Assembly: GCA_003447595.1 (NCBI GenBank)
Contig: DLYT01000134.1
Location: 307-8,739 of the forward strand
From: Porphyromonadaceae bacterium
GTDB lineage: Bacteria > Bacteroidota > Bacteroidia > Bacteroidales > CAMTPD01
DNA length: 8,433 bases
Direction: 5' to 3'
A program made the position numbers and the translations under genes. Positions 1 through 7,041 of this stretch are shown here, piece by piece. Positions within the stretch are counted from its first letter, which is position 1. Every line of letters starts with the position of its first letter. The notes under the pieces are model-generated. The model searched no databases. It was not told where the DNA came from and worked only from the letters and a program-made list of their open reading frames with translations.

Positions 1-231
1 CTTATTAGACTTTGCCCAATTTACAGGAAGTAGGTCTGCCAACTCTTTCTCTTTCTGTGCTCCCGGTTGAGTGTAATAAGGCAACTTGCCTAACACATCA
101 ATCAGCCATTCTCTTGGGTTAACATCGGCAGCCTTACAGCAGCCAAGCAAAGAGCATATTATTGCAGTTTGTTCTGCTGAAGCGTGATTACCACAGAACA
201 AAAAGTTTTTGCGAGATATCGCCAAGGGGTG
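1..231 (-). mobile_element. IS66-family transposase, C-terminal remnant (cut by the window edge)
   Basis: Translating the minus strand gives an open frame that reads VHPLAISRKNFLFCGNH, then continues with IICSLLGCCKAADVNPREW, IDVLGKLP and ELADLLPVNWAK to the window edge. This matches the end of IS66 transposases (the RKNFLFCGNH block and the small C-terminal DDE_Tnp_IS66_C domain ending in a DLLP motif). The stop codon lies outside the window. Upstream of VHPLAI the expected IDNN...E..IRP segment carrying the last catalytic residue is missing. The frame instead runs into an unrelated hairpin sequence and meets TAA stops at 304-306 and 310-312, with no in-frame ATG. The piece therefore lacks the catalytic core and is a dead fragment. 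It probably marks an old insertion or deletion event. I am fairly sure of the family and cannot say which named IS it derives from. Confidence 0.8.
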
Positions 232-234
232 GAC

Positions 235-266
235 TTGCCAACTTTTTGTCCAGTAAAAGTTGGCAA
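235..266. repeat. Perfect 12-bp inverted repeat beside the IS66 breakpoint
   Basis: The arm TTGCCAACTTTT at 235-246 is matched exactly by AAAAGTTGGCAA at 255-266, with an 8-nt loop TGTCCAGT. An alternative pairing exists between TGGAC (230-234) and GTCCA (248-252). IS66 homology ends at about base 231, so the hairpin sits at the breakpoint. It could be an element end, a recombination site or a transcription terminator. No T-tract follows on the plus strand, which argues against a classical terminator. Seen directly; the role is unknown. Confidence 0.6.
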
Positions 267-515
267 ATCTATTTCTTTTGAAAAACGCCCTAGCTATTGC
301 CCTTTAGTTTTACACTAAGCCATATTTTACGAGAACTTCTCTGGGATGTACGAGGCGGTATTTCTGGGGTGTTTGGGATGGATTTCCGCTCTAGATTGGG
401 AGAAGTTGCTATTTATTCGGGTTGAGAAAAGGCTCTTTTCATGGTTGCAAAACATCGGTAAAGCAACTTTGTTTGGCAAACTTTGCTCGAAACCACCTCT
501 TCGATACCGCTACTT
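267..515. other. Non-coding stretch, no gene recognised
   Basis: No reading frame here resembles a known protein. Short frames exist on both strands, but they run into the 22-nt repeat array and overlap one another. The only structure I see is the recurring hexamer ACTTTG at 466, 480 and 512 (and again at 543), usually preceded by GC. It leads into the repeat array and may be a decayed, out-of-phase beginning of it. Confidence 0.5.
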
Positions 516-730
516 TGCCGGATTTACCTGAAAAGTATGCATACTTTGTCCAAAAAGCTTGCTTGGTTCTTGAAAAAAGGTCGTTTAGTTCTCGGAAAAA
601 GGTTATTTGGTTCTTGCAAAGACCTTGCAAGGTTTTCGAGGAGACTATTTTCCGTATTCGTGAAGAGTTTTCACACTCACCGCGGTAACTATTTACACTC
701 ACCACGAAGAGTTTTTTCATTCTCCACGAA

Positions 731-744
731 GAGTGAATTCACTC
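731..744. repeat. Perfect 14-bp palindrome inside the 22-nt array
   Basis: GAGTGAATTCACTC reads the same on both strands with no spacer. It spans the junction of two array units, so it arises from how GAAGAGTG at the end of one unit meets AATTCACTC at the start of the next. It could bind a dimeric protein or extrude as a small cruciform. No function can be inferred from position alone. Confidence 0.6.
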
Positions 745-763
745 ACCGCAGTAACTGAAAACA

Positions 764-800
764 GTTTTCACCGAAGACGAAAAACGTCTTCATTGAAAAC
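764..800. repeat. Long interrupted hairpin at the end of the 22-nt array
   Basis: The outer arms GTTTTCA (764-770) and TGAAAAC (794-800) pair perfectly. The inner arms GAAGACG (773-779) and CGTCTTC (785-791) also pair perfectly around an AAAAA loop. Only a 2-by-2 internal mismatch (CC opposite AT) separates the two stems. A competing hairpin uses TGAAAAC at 756-762 with GTTTTCA at 764-770. It is the strongest secondary structure in the non-coding region. It could act in RNA or as a cruciform. No T-tract follows, so a simple intrinsic terminator is unlikely. Confidence 0.65.
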
Positions 801-823
801 ATTTCACCTCAACGCATCGAGCT

Positions 824-1224
824 TACGGCTGTCGCACCAATCCTAAGCGACCTTCACACGCAAGCCACTCTGCCGGAGTTGAGCCGATACAAATCGTTGC
901 CATCAGACACAAATCACTTTCCTTTTGGCCGCCTCAACCATTCTTCTTTATAAAGACAATCGAACCCCGTTATCCATCACAGCCGTATTGATGCTAAAAT
1001 GCTAGATTTAATTTGATTACAACTTCAGTGCATCTAGCTTAAAAGTGGGCCTTGTAAGCGGTAGAAGCCAAGCCGAGTTACAAAGCAAAGCGAAATCACT
1101 TTTTATCACAAAATACATTAAGCACCATCAACCTGTAAAATTATGCTCCATGAAAGATGAACAACTTCAAGGTTTTCGGTTATATTTATACATCGAAACA
1201 GGTAAAACTTAAATACAGACAACA
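824..1224. other. Non-coding leader region before the phosphatase gene
   Basis: I find no protein-coding frame or RNA gene that I recognise. The array periodicity fades after about 823. A 7-bp inverted repeat, GCTAGAT (1001-1007) with ATCTAGC (1032-1038), has a 24-nt loop. A weak -7-like octamer, TTAATTTG at 1008-1015, has one mismatch to the Bacteroidota consensus but no TTTG at the right distance, so I do not call a promoter. The phosphatase promoter is presumably somewhere in this stretch. Confidence 0.45.
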
Positions 1225-1965
1225 ATGGCAGAAGATATAAAGGAGAAATGGTTACTACCCATGAATGGGGCCTACAACATGCGCGACTTGGGTGGTTTTA
1301 AGAATGCGTTTGGCAAGTATACCAGATACGAAAAGATGTTTCGTTCGGAGGAGCTTTCGGCTCTTACTCAGGAAGATCTCGATTACCTCGGTCGGTTGTC
1401 TTTATCTACGGTTATCGACTTTCGCACAACTCTCGAGATTGAAAGTGCGGCCGATAAGTTGCCTCAAAGCGTATCAGAACATGTAAATCTACCTATCTCT
1501 GCCGGCAATTTCAACAACATGGACATCCGACAATTGGATCTCAGCAGTCTGAAAAATCCCGAGGAGGCGATGAAATCAATTTACCGCGATATCATTAGAA
1601 ACGCGCAGCCTTTGCTCAAGACCTTTTTCCAATTGATCTCGAACAACACCGACGCCCCTACCCTGTTTCACTGCACTGCGGGAAAAGACCGTACCGGTGT
1701 CGCGTCGGCCCTGTTTCTATCGGCACTCAACGTAGATCGTGCAGACATCATGCTCGACTACATGCGTTCCAAGAATTGTCTGAAAGGAAAGTACGACGCC
1801 ATCATCCAAAAGTATCCCGTACTCGGCCCTGTTCTTACCGTCGAAGAAGAGTACCTTCAGACAGCATTCAATGTAATTGAAGATGAATACAACGGCGTCA
1901 ACAACTACCTGGTCAACCACCTCGACGTCGACATCGACCTGCTCCACCGCTTCTATACTGCCTGA
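1225..1965 (+). CDS. Protein tyrosine phosphatase, Y_phosphatase3 (IphP-like) family
   Basis: This 246-residue cytosolic protein carries the hallmark phosphatase loop HCTAGKDRTG. The nucleophile is Cys150 and the phosphate-binding arginine Arg156 (CX5R). The N-terminal NMRDLGG motif (residues 18-24) and DFR (65-67) are typical of the bacterial Y_phosphatase3 group, which removes phosphate from tyrosine residues and in some members from serine, threonine or phosphoinositides. All catalytic landmarks are present and the length is normal for the family. No signal peptide or membrane segment is seen. The ATG at 1225 lies just before the conserved start of the domain, and an AT-rich leader precedes it, as usual in Bacteroidota. 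Its stop is 3 bp from the stop of the convergent jetD-like gene, leaving no room for a dedicated terminator. The substrate is unknown, and nothing in the sequence ties it functionally to the defence operon. Confidence 0.9.
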   Translation: MAEDIKEKWLLPMNGAYNMRDLGGFKNAFGKYTRYEKMFRSEELSALTQEDLDYLGRLSLSTVIDFRTTLEIESAADKLPQSVSEHVNLPISAGNFNNMDIRQLDLSSLKNPEEAMKSIYRDIIRNAQPLLKTFFQLISNNTDAPTLFHCTAGKDRTGVASALFLSALNVDRADIMLDYMRSKNCLKGKYDAIIQKYPVLGPVLTVEEEYLQTAFNVIEDEYNGVNNYLVNHLDVDIDLLHRFYTA

Positions 1966-1968
1966 TCA

Positions 1969-2829
1969 CTATTCGATGTACCCCTCTTGTTCGTACCCTT
2001 TACGGTAGCGATGAATAAGAGCAACGATCGGTTCTAATCGCTCATCTAGCAGTTGCATATCTTTGTACTTTAGGTACTGCTTATCATACAATGTCGCGCT
2101 TCCTTGGCGCAAGCGGTCTTCGATATCGTCGGGCACAAGGAAGCTCGCCTTGTTGCCCAGCGATGCGTAAAACTCATGTTGATAAATATGAATACCGGCC
2201 AAGTCGAAATCGCCAAAGTGAACATACCGGTTGGGAATCGTTTGCAACCACGACACCAAGTCTTTGGATTGCGGATACCGGGACACGAAAAGAACCTTCA
2301 TCCCCGTAAATAAATGCTTCAACCCTCTGATGTTTTGAAAGTTTTCGCCATTCTCTACACCCACGATTACCACCTCTTTTGGCACGCTAAAACCGACGAA
2401 GTCTTCGATAAAAACAGACGTTCCTTCCATCGGTTGAAGCAGGAAGACACGACCATTTATACAGGCCTCAATAGGATCGTAGCAGTTTGCGAGGAAACCT
2501 CTGAAGGCACGCGTCGCGACCAATTTTGAGTGCCCTCCCGAACTTACCAAGTCGGCACGGGTTACCGTCGACTCGTTGTTTTTGATTGCCAACCATTCTT
2601 CCAATTCCATTCCGCCGGTGAATTGCTGCGATATAAACACACGACAAGCCTTCGGATTGATGATCCGGTAACTTTTGGTGCTGCCTCTTGGCACCACCGT
2701 TATCAAACCTTCGGCCAGAAGCACCTTGGTCATAGCGGAAGAAAGCCGGCTCGAAGCCACAGATTTCCCTTCCAACAAATCAATCAGCTTTGCTGCCAAA
2801 GCAGCCGTAAACACGACCTTGTCTCTCAT
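1969..2829 (-). CDS. jetD: JetD-like TOPRIM nuclease subunit of a Wadjet (Mks) system
   Basis: A 286-residue protein, the last gene of the operon. Residues 1-60 look like a winged-helix DNA-binding domain (helices around LAAKLIDLLEG and SSRLSSAMTKVLLAEGLI, then a wing). Residues 150-215 form a TOPRIM fold: the strand VVIVGVENGENF carries the acidic residue Glu159, and HFGDFDLAGIHIY carries the metal-binding pair Asp207/Asp209. The C-terminus has the EQE motif (280-282) seen at the end of JetD/DUF2220 proteins. Family knowledge: JetD is related to the Spo11/topoisomerase VI A subunit and cuts circular DNA presented by the JetABC motor. At 286 residues it is shorter than type I JetD proteins, which as I recall are nearer 350-400. 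The missing part would be in the N-terminal arm, not the catalytic core. Its ATG overlaps the jetC stop by one base (TGATG), indicating translational coupling. Confidence 0.85.
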   Translation of the reverse strand: MRDKVVFTAALAAKLIDLLEGKSVASSRLSSAMTKVLLAEGLITVVPRGSTKSYRIINPKACRVFISQQFTGGMELEEWLAIKNNESTVTRADLVSSGGHSKLVATRAFRGFLANCYDPIEACINGRVFLLQPMEGTSVFIEDFVGFSVPKEVVIVGVENGENFQNIRGLKHLFTGMKVLFVSRYPQSKDLVSWLQTIPNRYVHFGDFDLAGIHIYQHEFYASLGNKASFLVPDDIEDRLRQGSATLYDKQYLKYKDMQLLDERLEPIVALIHRYRKGYEQEGYIE

Positions 2830-5800
2830 CAGCGCAACGTATTTGTAAGTAATGAAACTACCTGCGTATTCGAATGTCCGTCTTTGCTTAAAAGGTAGGT
2901 GTGGCGATAATCGGCCGCATTGAATGTCGTGGGCGAACTATTGATCAACAAGATATTCCTACTGTTTGCAAATTCGAGAATCCCTTTCACATTATTGGGG
3001 TGCAACTTACCAATCTCATCCATCATGCAATGAATTCTAAACTCTCCAAATTTGCGCGAAGCCTTTTCTTTAAACACGTTGATCAGCATGATATTTACCA
3101 TCGCCTTCACGAGTATATCCGTTCCTTCGGAGCCTACGTTGGCAATCTTTTCGATCCATCCGGTATCGTTGTCATTCTCTTTTACGCGAAACTTCAATTG
3201 GAAGGTATCCGACAATGCAACAGTTCTTCTACCCGGATCATCGAGCAAGTGCTTCATAAACGCCAGTAAATAACTAACGGCTTTAGCATTGACCTCTTCG
3301 CGTGCCGGCTGTGCCTGCGAAAAAAGATCAACCTCGCCCATGCTATATTCGTTCTCCTCGTTAAATCGTTTTACCTCCAACAACAATTGAACAATCTTGT
3401 CGTTGGTCTGATCGGACTGAAGTGCAATTTGTTTGATAACTCCGGCAAAGTTTCGCTTATTGAAGTCGTCATTGATATCCTTGATCGTTTTAAAGATCTC
3501 GCTCTCATGCTTGGTAAGATCACCCACCTCCTTCGAGATGCGACGGATAATATCAATGTATCGTTCACTGATACGCTTCTGATATTCGGCTATTTTATCG
3601 TGATCGACAAACTCACATAGGTTAGAGGCAAAGTCAAAATAGTCGGTTTCGGAGATAAGCTCCATCTTGAAATGAAACGTATTCTTTGCCGAGAAGTTCC
3701 CCTTGAAAAGGGTTACCGATCGTTTGAATTCATCGGTTTTCTTTGTTGTTGAATAAAATAGATCTTTTAACTCCTTTACGATCGACTGGCAACTTTTGCG
3801 GGTGATGCGCTCCCGAAACACGTCTGCCCCCAACGGACAAAACGATTCATTACCCAAAAACTCATTGCGTTCTTTCAATCCACCGTCAATATCTCCTAGA
3901 TCTTTTATTTGTTTTGAAAACGATTCCTTTAATCCCGACAGTTTCGAATCCAACAGTTGTTTCTTGTTTTCGTAATCACCTTCGAGATTTTCTTTCTTGG
4001 CTTTGATCCGTTTCTCTTGCTCCCGCAGGCTTACTTCATTGTCAAAGAGCTCACGTTTGTCTTTCTCGTATTCAATTACATGTACACGATTACTCTTGAT
4101 ATAATCAAGCTCGGTTGTGATTGTTACGATCTCTGCATCGTACTTATTTATTACATTTACATCAGCACCTTTACCGGCAAGTTCGTTCTGTTTAGCTTCG
4201 AGTAAAGCTTTTGTCTGTAACTGAACAGCTGCATTGCGTTGAGCAATCTCCTCTTTCTGCTCAGCTTTGAAAGCATCAAAACCTTTGTCTAGTTCACGGA
4301 TGAGCTCATTGTTTTTACGTCTGCAAGTATTGAGCTTTCTTTCCTGCTCAGCGAGGCATTCGTTCTTTTCACGTTCTGCTTGAATCAACTGGTGCGACAG
4401 TTCGTTTTGTTTATGCTCGATTGTTTCGCGTTGGGCTTTCCGCCACGCTTGCTCTTCGTTTTCGAGCGCGGCAAGTTCAAGCTTCTGATATTTTATTTTC
4501 TGAGGAATCTGCGACAACTCTGCCTCTTTTTGATGCAACTCATTGTTTTGGATTCGGATCTTCGAGTTGTACTTTTTCTCCAGTTCGGCAATTGACTCCG
4601 CAGACGCATTGTTAAGTCTTTGCAGTTCTTTTGTGAGTTGATCGATTTGTGTTTGCAGCTCGTCTCGCTCAAGAACCAAATCTTCCGGCGTACGGATGCT
4701 TCTCGAGATATTGGTCAAGTCTAACTTAACGCCAAAGAAGGAGTCTGAAGCGGCCACTGCAACCGGATTTAACTCCCGACTGTATAGAATCGTGTCTTCT
4801 TCGGCAATCTTACCGATTGTATCTTTCCACCCGGGCTTGTGGGTATCAAGCCACTCGCAAAGTGATCCTTTTCGACTGTCGATCAAGTTATTTATCCGTC
4901 TTTGCGTTTCACTCAATGCTTCACGCTCTTTTTTTATTACAGCAACAGCGTCACCGGTCTCGCGATCAAGTTCTTTCTTCTTCTGCTCAAACTCTTGTCT
5001 TAGATGGGTAATTCCGACCTTCTGATTTTTAATATCGATTCCCAGTTCAAAGAGTCTACGGTCCAACGACTCCTGTTCTTTCAAGCAGTCTTCTTTCTTT
5101 TTCTTATTGGGTTGCTCCAATGCCAGACTCACCAACTTTTGTTTTTCGCCTTCTTGTGCTACCCTTATTTGCGTTTCTTTCTCCCGCATGGATTCGAGCA
5201 TGCCCGAATAAGATTGATGAATATCTTCTTCTTGCTTGCGCTGCTCTACCCGTATTTCTTCCTTTCGCGTTGCCACCTCTTGTTGCTTTAAAACAATCAG
5301 CCGCTCGCATTTTGTACCAAAAGCATTGCAGTCGTTCTCCAAGTTTCCAATCAGTGTTTTGTACTTCTGCTCAATATCGTTAAATGCAGACATCAAGCCC
5401 TGTCTCGATTCTTCCAACTGCCTTTTCTGTGTCTGGAGTTTGTCTTCTTTCTCTACACGAGTGATGATTTCGTTGATACGAATTGAGTCGTAATGCTGTT
5501 GTTTTTTACGGATTGTTTGTAGCATCGTTTTCAGGCTACCCAATCGCTCCATCAAGTCATCACGATCTTTTTTATACTTATCGGTGAGTTCTTCTATTTT
5601 CTTAGTTGTACTTGCCTGTTCCTCCCTCTTACGATCAATCTCATTTTGCAGCAAAGGACGTTCTTCTTCAGCCATCCTTCCGGCATAGTTAAGCTCTTCC
5701 CTTCCTTCTTCGATCTGCTTCTGTGTATAAAGAAGATCTCGATAAGCATTGATCACACTATCTGCCTGCTTGCGTATCACGACCTCTCCTTTCGGGTTCT

Positions 5801-6497
5801 TGCTAAACCAAAGCATTACATCCTTGTACTCTTGCTCAAATGCCTTGATCTGATTGCGGTAAAAGTCGAGATCGATAGCAATCTCATCGTCGCTCATCGA
5901 CCGTATTATCGTATCCTTGATAAAGTCTGCATCCAACTTCGTGTTCAGAAATACATTTTGTATGGTTCGGGGAATGTTTTGATACTTGGCACTCTCTACG
6001 ATAGCAAACTTGCGATAAGCCACAAGTTCTTGCCTGCGGTTGTTGCCGAAGATTATATCCCGGTACATTTCATAGCTTGTCACTTGTGCCGACACGAAGT
6101 GTTGCTTTCCGATTTGCTCCCGGATGCGACTCCAGTCGTTGTAAACGGTATGCTTGTCATCAACAAACCAGTCTCTATTGTACGGCGCATCGATAAATCG
6201 GAAGAACACGCGTCCTTGCGACTTTGCCGCGATCACACAATAGGCTCCATTCTCCCGCATCACTTCATACACGATGTATGAATTGGAGTATGGAAAGTAG
6301 TAACTATCGAAAGAACTCTTCTCTTTCGGAATACCCAACCGTTGCTTGTCGGCATTGTAAAAAAACAGGATTGCTCTCAATAGGGTACTTTTACCCACAC
6401 CTTGTGTGCCGATAAAATGTACGTTACCATCCACCTTTACCTCTGCAAGCGGAATGTGCGCGCTATTTATAAAAACTACTTTATTCAGGTATCTCAT
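2829..6497 (-). CDS. jetC: JetC-like SMC/MukB-type ATPase of a Wadjet (Mks) system
   Basis: A 1222-residue SMC-like motor. The head begins with a Walker A motif, GTQGVGKST (residues 30-38, Lys36). Long charged coiled coil runs from about 240 to 540 and from 605 to about 870. Between them a very short hinge, about 543-600, contains GSLCEWLDTHKPGW and FFGVKLDLTNI, resembling the mini-hinge of MukB/MksB/JetC proteins. The C-terminal head carries a degenerate ABC signature, VGSEGTDILVKAM (1121-1133), and Walker B with catalytic glutamate, HCMMDEIGKLHP (Asp1160, Glu1161). Known role of the family: ATP-driven DNA loop extrusion with a kleisin and MukE-like partner, to recognise small circular DNA. 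All ATPase residues are present. The start overlaps the jetB-like gene by 17 nt and the stop overlaps the jetD-like start. An exonuclease subunit (SbcC) is unlikely because no CXXC zinc hook is present at the hinge. Confidence 0.88.
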   Translation of the reverse strand: MRYLNKVVFINSAHIPLAEVKVDGNVHFIGTQGVGKSTLLRAILFFYNADKQRLGIPKEKSSFDSYYFPYSNSYIVYEVMRENGAYCVIAAKSQGRVFFRFIDAPYNRDWFVDDKHTVYNDWSRIREQIGKQHFVSAQVTSYEMYRDIIFGNNRRQELVAYRKFAIVESAKYQNIPRTIQNVFLNTKLDADFIKDTIIRSMSDDEIAIDLDFYRNQIKAFEQEYKDVMLWFSKNPKGEVVIRKQADSVINAYRDLLYTQKQIEEGREELNYAGRMAEEERPLLQNEIDRKREEQASTTKKIEELTDKYKKDRDDLMERLGSLKTMLQTIRKKQQHYDSIRINEIITRVEKEDKLQTQKRQLEESRQGLMSAFNDIEQKYKTLIGNLENDCNAFGTKCERLIVLKQQEVATRKEEIRVEQRKQEEDIHQSYSGMLESMREKETQIRVAQEGEKQKLVSLALEQPNKKKKEDCLKEQESLDRRLFELGIDIKNQKVGITHLRQEFEQKKKELDRETGDAVAVIKKEREALSETQRRINNLIDSRKGSLCEWLDTHKPGWKDTIGKIAEEDTILYSRELNPVAVAASDSFFGVKLDLTNISRSIRTPEDLVLERDELQTQIDQLTKELQRLNNASAESIAELEKKYNSKIRIQNNELHQKEAELSQIPQKIKYQKLELAALENEEQAWRKAQRETIEHKQNELSHQLIQAEREKNECLAEQERKLNTCRRKNNELIRELDKGFDAFKAEQKEEIAQRNAAVQLQTKALLEAKQNELAGKGADVNVINKYDAEIVTITTELDYIKSNRVHVIEYEKDKRELFDNEVSLREQEKRIKAKKENLEGDYENKKQLLDSKLSGLKESFSKQIKDLGDIDGGLKERNEFLGNESFCPLGADVFRERITRKSCQSIVKELKDLFYSTTKKTDEFKRSVTLFKGNFSAKNTFHFKMELISETDYFDFASNLCEFVDHDKIAEYQKRISERYIDIIRRISKEVGDLTKHESEIFKTIKDINDDFNKRNFAGVIKQIALQSDQTNDKIVQLLLEVKRFNEENEYSMGEVDLFSQAQPAREEVNAKAVSYLLAFMKHLLDDPGRRTVALSDTFQLKFRVKENDNDTGWIEKIANVGSEGTDILVKAMVNIMLINVFKEKASRKFGEFRIHCMMDEIGKLHPNNVKGILEFANSRNILLINSSPTTFNAADYRHTYLLSKDGHSNTQVVSLLTNTLR

Positions 6498-7035
6498 TTT
6501 CCAACTCCTCCGATATCGTAATACAATCCATTAACTCTTCAATATAGTGAAATGCAGTAAGCACTTTCCATGTTCCGTCGAGCTCGTTCTCCTCCTCTAT
6601 AAAACCTGTATCTTTTAGCTCTTTTATCAACTTATCTACTACATCACTATGCTTTTTCTTCTCGCTAAACAGTTTGGCTGCTTTGTCCTTTAAGTCTATA
6701 TCACAACCGATTTGCACCACGATATCGGCTGCTCTAAATGTAAAACCGGGACCAAAGGCCGAGTTGTAGCTTTTGAGAAAACTGAGATAATCGATCCATT
6801 TAAGCGCGGCTTCCAGTTTTCGCTCCAAATCGACTTTTGCTTCTTTCCGGGTAAAATAGAAGTATGTATTGCCGGCTTCCAGATAGAAACCTACACCCGT
6901 ATAGTAATCATAATACTTATCAAAATCATCCTCAATGGCATCATATAAGCGTTTGGTGTATACCGAAACACTGTTTGCCGATATAAATCCGCCTTTACTA
7001 AGCAGGTTAAATATTTCTTCCGAATAGTTTAGCAT
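6481..7035 (-). CDS. jetB: JetB-like (MukE/MksE-type) winged-helix subunit
   Basis: A 184-residue acidic protein. Two winged-helix units can be recognised. The first covers about 1-65, beginning EEIFNLLSKGGFI and ending in a beta wing, GFYLEAGNTYFYFTR. The second covers about 118-162, with DVVDKLIKELKDTGFIEE followed by a short wing, GTWKVLTA. This duplicated winged-helix layout and length fit MukE, MksE and JetB, which dimerise on the kleisin subunit and touch DNA in condensin-like complexes. The assignment rests mainly on its place between a kleisin-like gene and a MukB-like ATPase, with the fold pattern as support; primary sequence similarity is low. It starts 6 nt after the jetA-like stop and its own end overlaps the jetC-like start by 17 nt, so the three proteins are probably made in a coupled manner. 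Confidence 0.78.
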   Translation of the reverse strand: MLNYSEEIFNLLSKGGFISANSVSVYTKRLYDAIEDDFDKYYDYYTGVGFYLEAGNTYFYFTRKEAKVDLERKLEAALKWIDYLSFLKSYNSAFGPGFTFRAADIVVQIGCDIDLKDKAAKLFSEKKKHSDVVDKLIKELKDTGFIEEENELDGTWKVLTAFHYIEELMDCITISEELENEIPE

Positions 7036-7041
7036 AATTTC

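Larger units (their letters stand above)
516..823. repeat. Degenerate tandem array with a 22-nt period, about 14 units
   Basis: Cutting the sequence every 22 bases from 516 lines up 14 units without any indel. Common columns are T-rich positions 1-3, a pyrimidine-rich centre (TTCTTG or CTCACC around positions 8-13) and an A/G-rich end (AAAAAG, GAAGAG or GTAACT around positions 14-20). Neighbouring units are the most alike. Units at 560, 582 and 604 share a GGTTCTTG-type core, while units at 670, 692, 714 and 736 share CACTCACC or CTCCACGAAGAG cores. The family therefore drifts gradually along the array. There are no unique spacers, so it is not a CRISPR. A 22-nt period is not a multiple of 3, so the array is not a peptide repeat. 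Function is unknown. Confidence 0.75.

Noticed and set aside
346..758. Several overlapping short open frames on both strands (61 to 93 codons)
   Set aside because: They lie in or beside the 22-nt repeat array, overlap each other in different frames and strands, and show no recognisable protein motif. Since 22 is not a multiple of 3, frames through the array give non-repeating, arginine- and phenylalanine-rich peptides typical of chance translation.
764..800. Intrinsic transcription terminator
   Set aside because: The hairpin is clear, but no T-tract follows on either strand in the right place and there is no gene directly upstream to terminate.
516..823. CRISPR array
   Set aside because: The repeated units are directly adjacent with no unique spacers, the units are degenerate, and no cas gene is visible.
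2530..3269. Plus-strand frames of 122 codons opposite the jetD and jetC genes
   Set aside because: They are shadows of strongly supported minus-strand genes; the translations show no family motif.
5646..6281. A 211-codon open frame on the plus strand
   Set aside because: It is antisense to the JetC ATPase head and proximal coiled coil, whose motifs are unambiguous, and its translation has no recognisable domain.
2829..6497. SbcC/Rad50-type exonuclease ATPase
   Set aside because: There is no CXXC zinc hook between the coiled coils, no SbcD-like nuclease next to it, and the small hinge plus kleisin and MukE-like neighbours fit a MukB/JetC motor much better.
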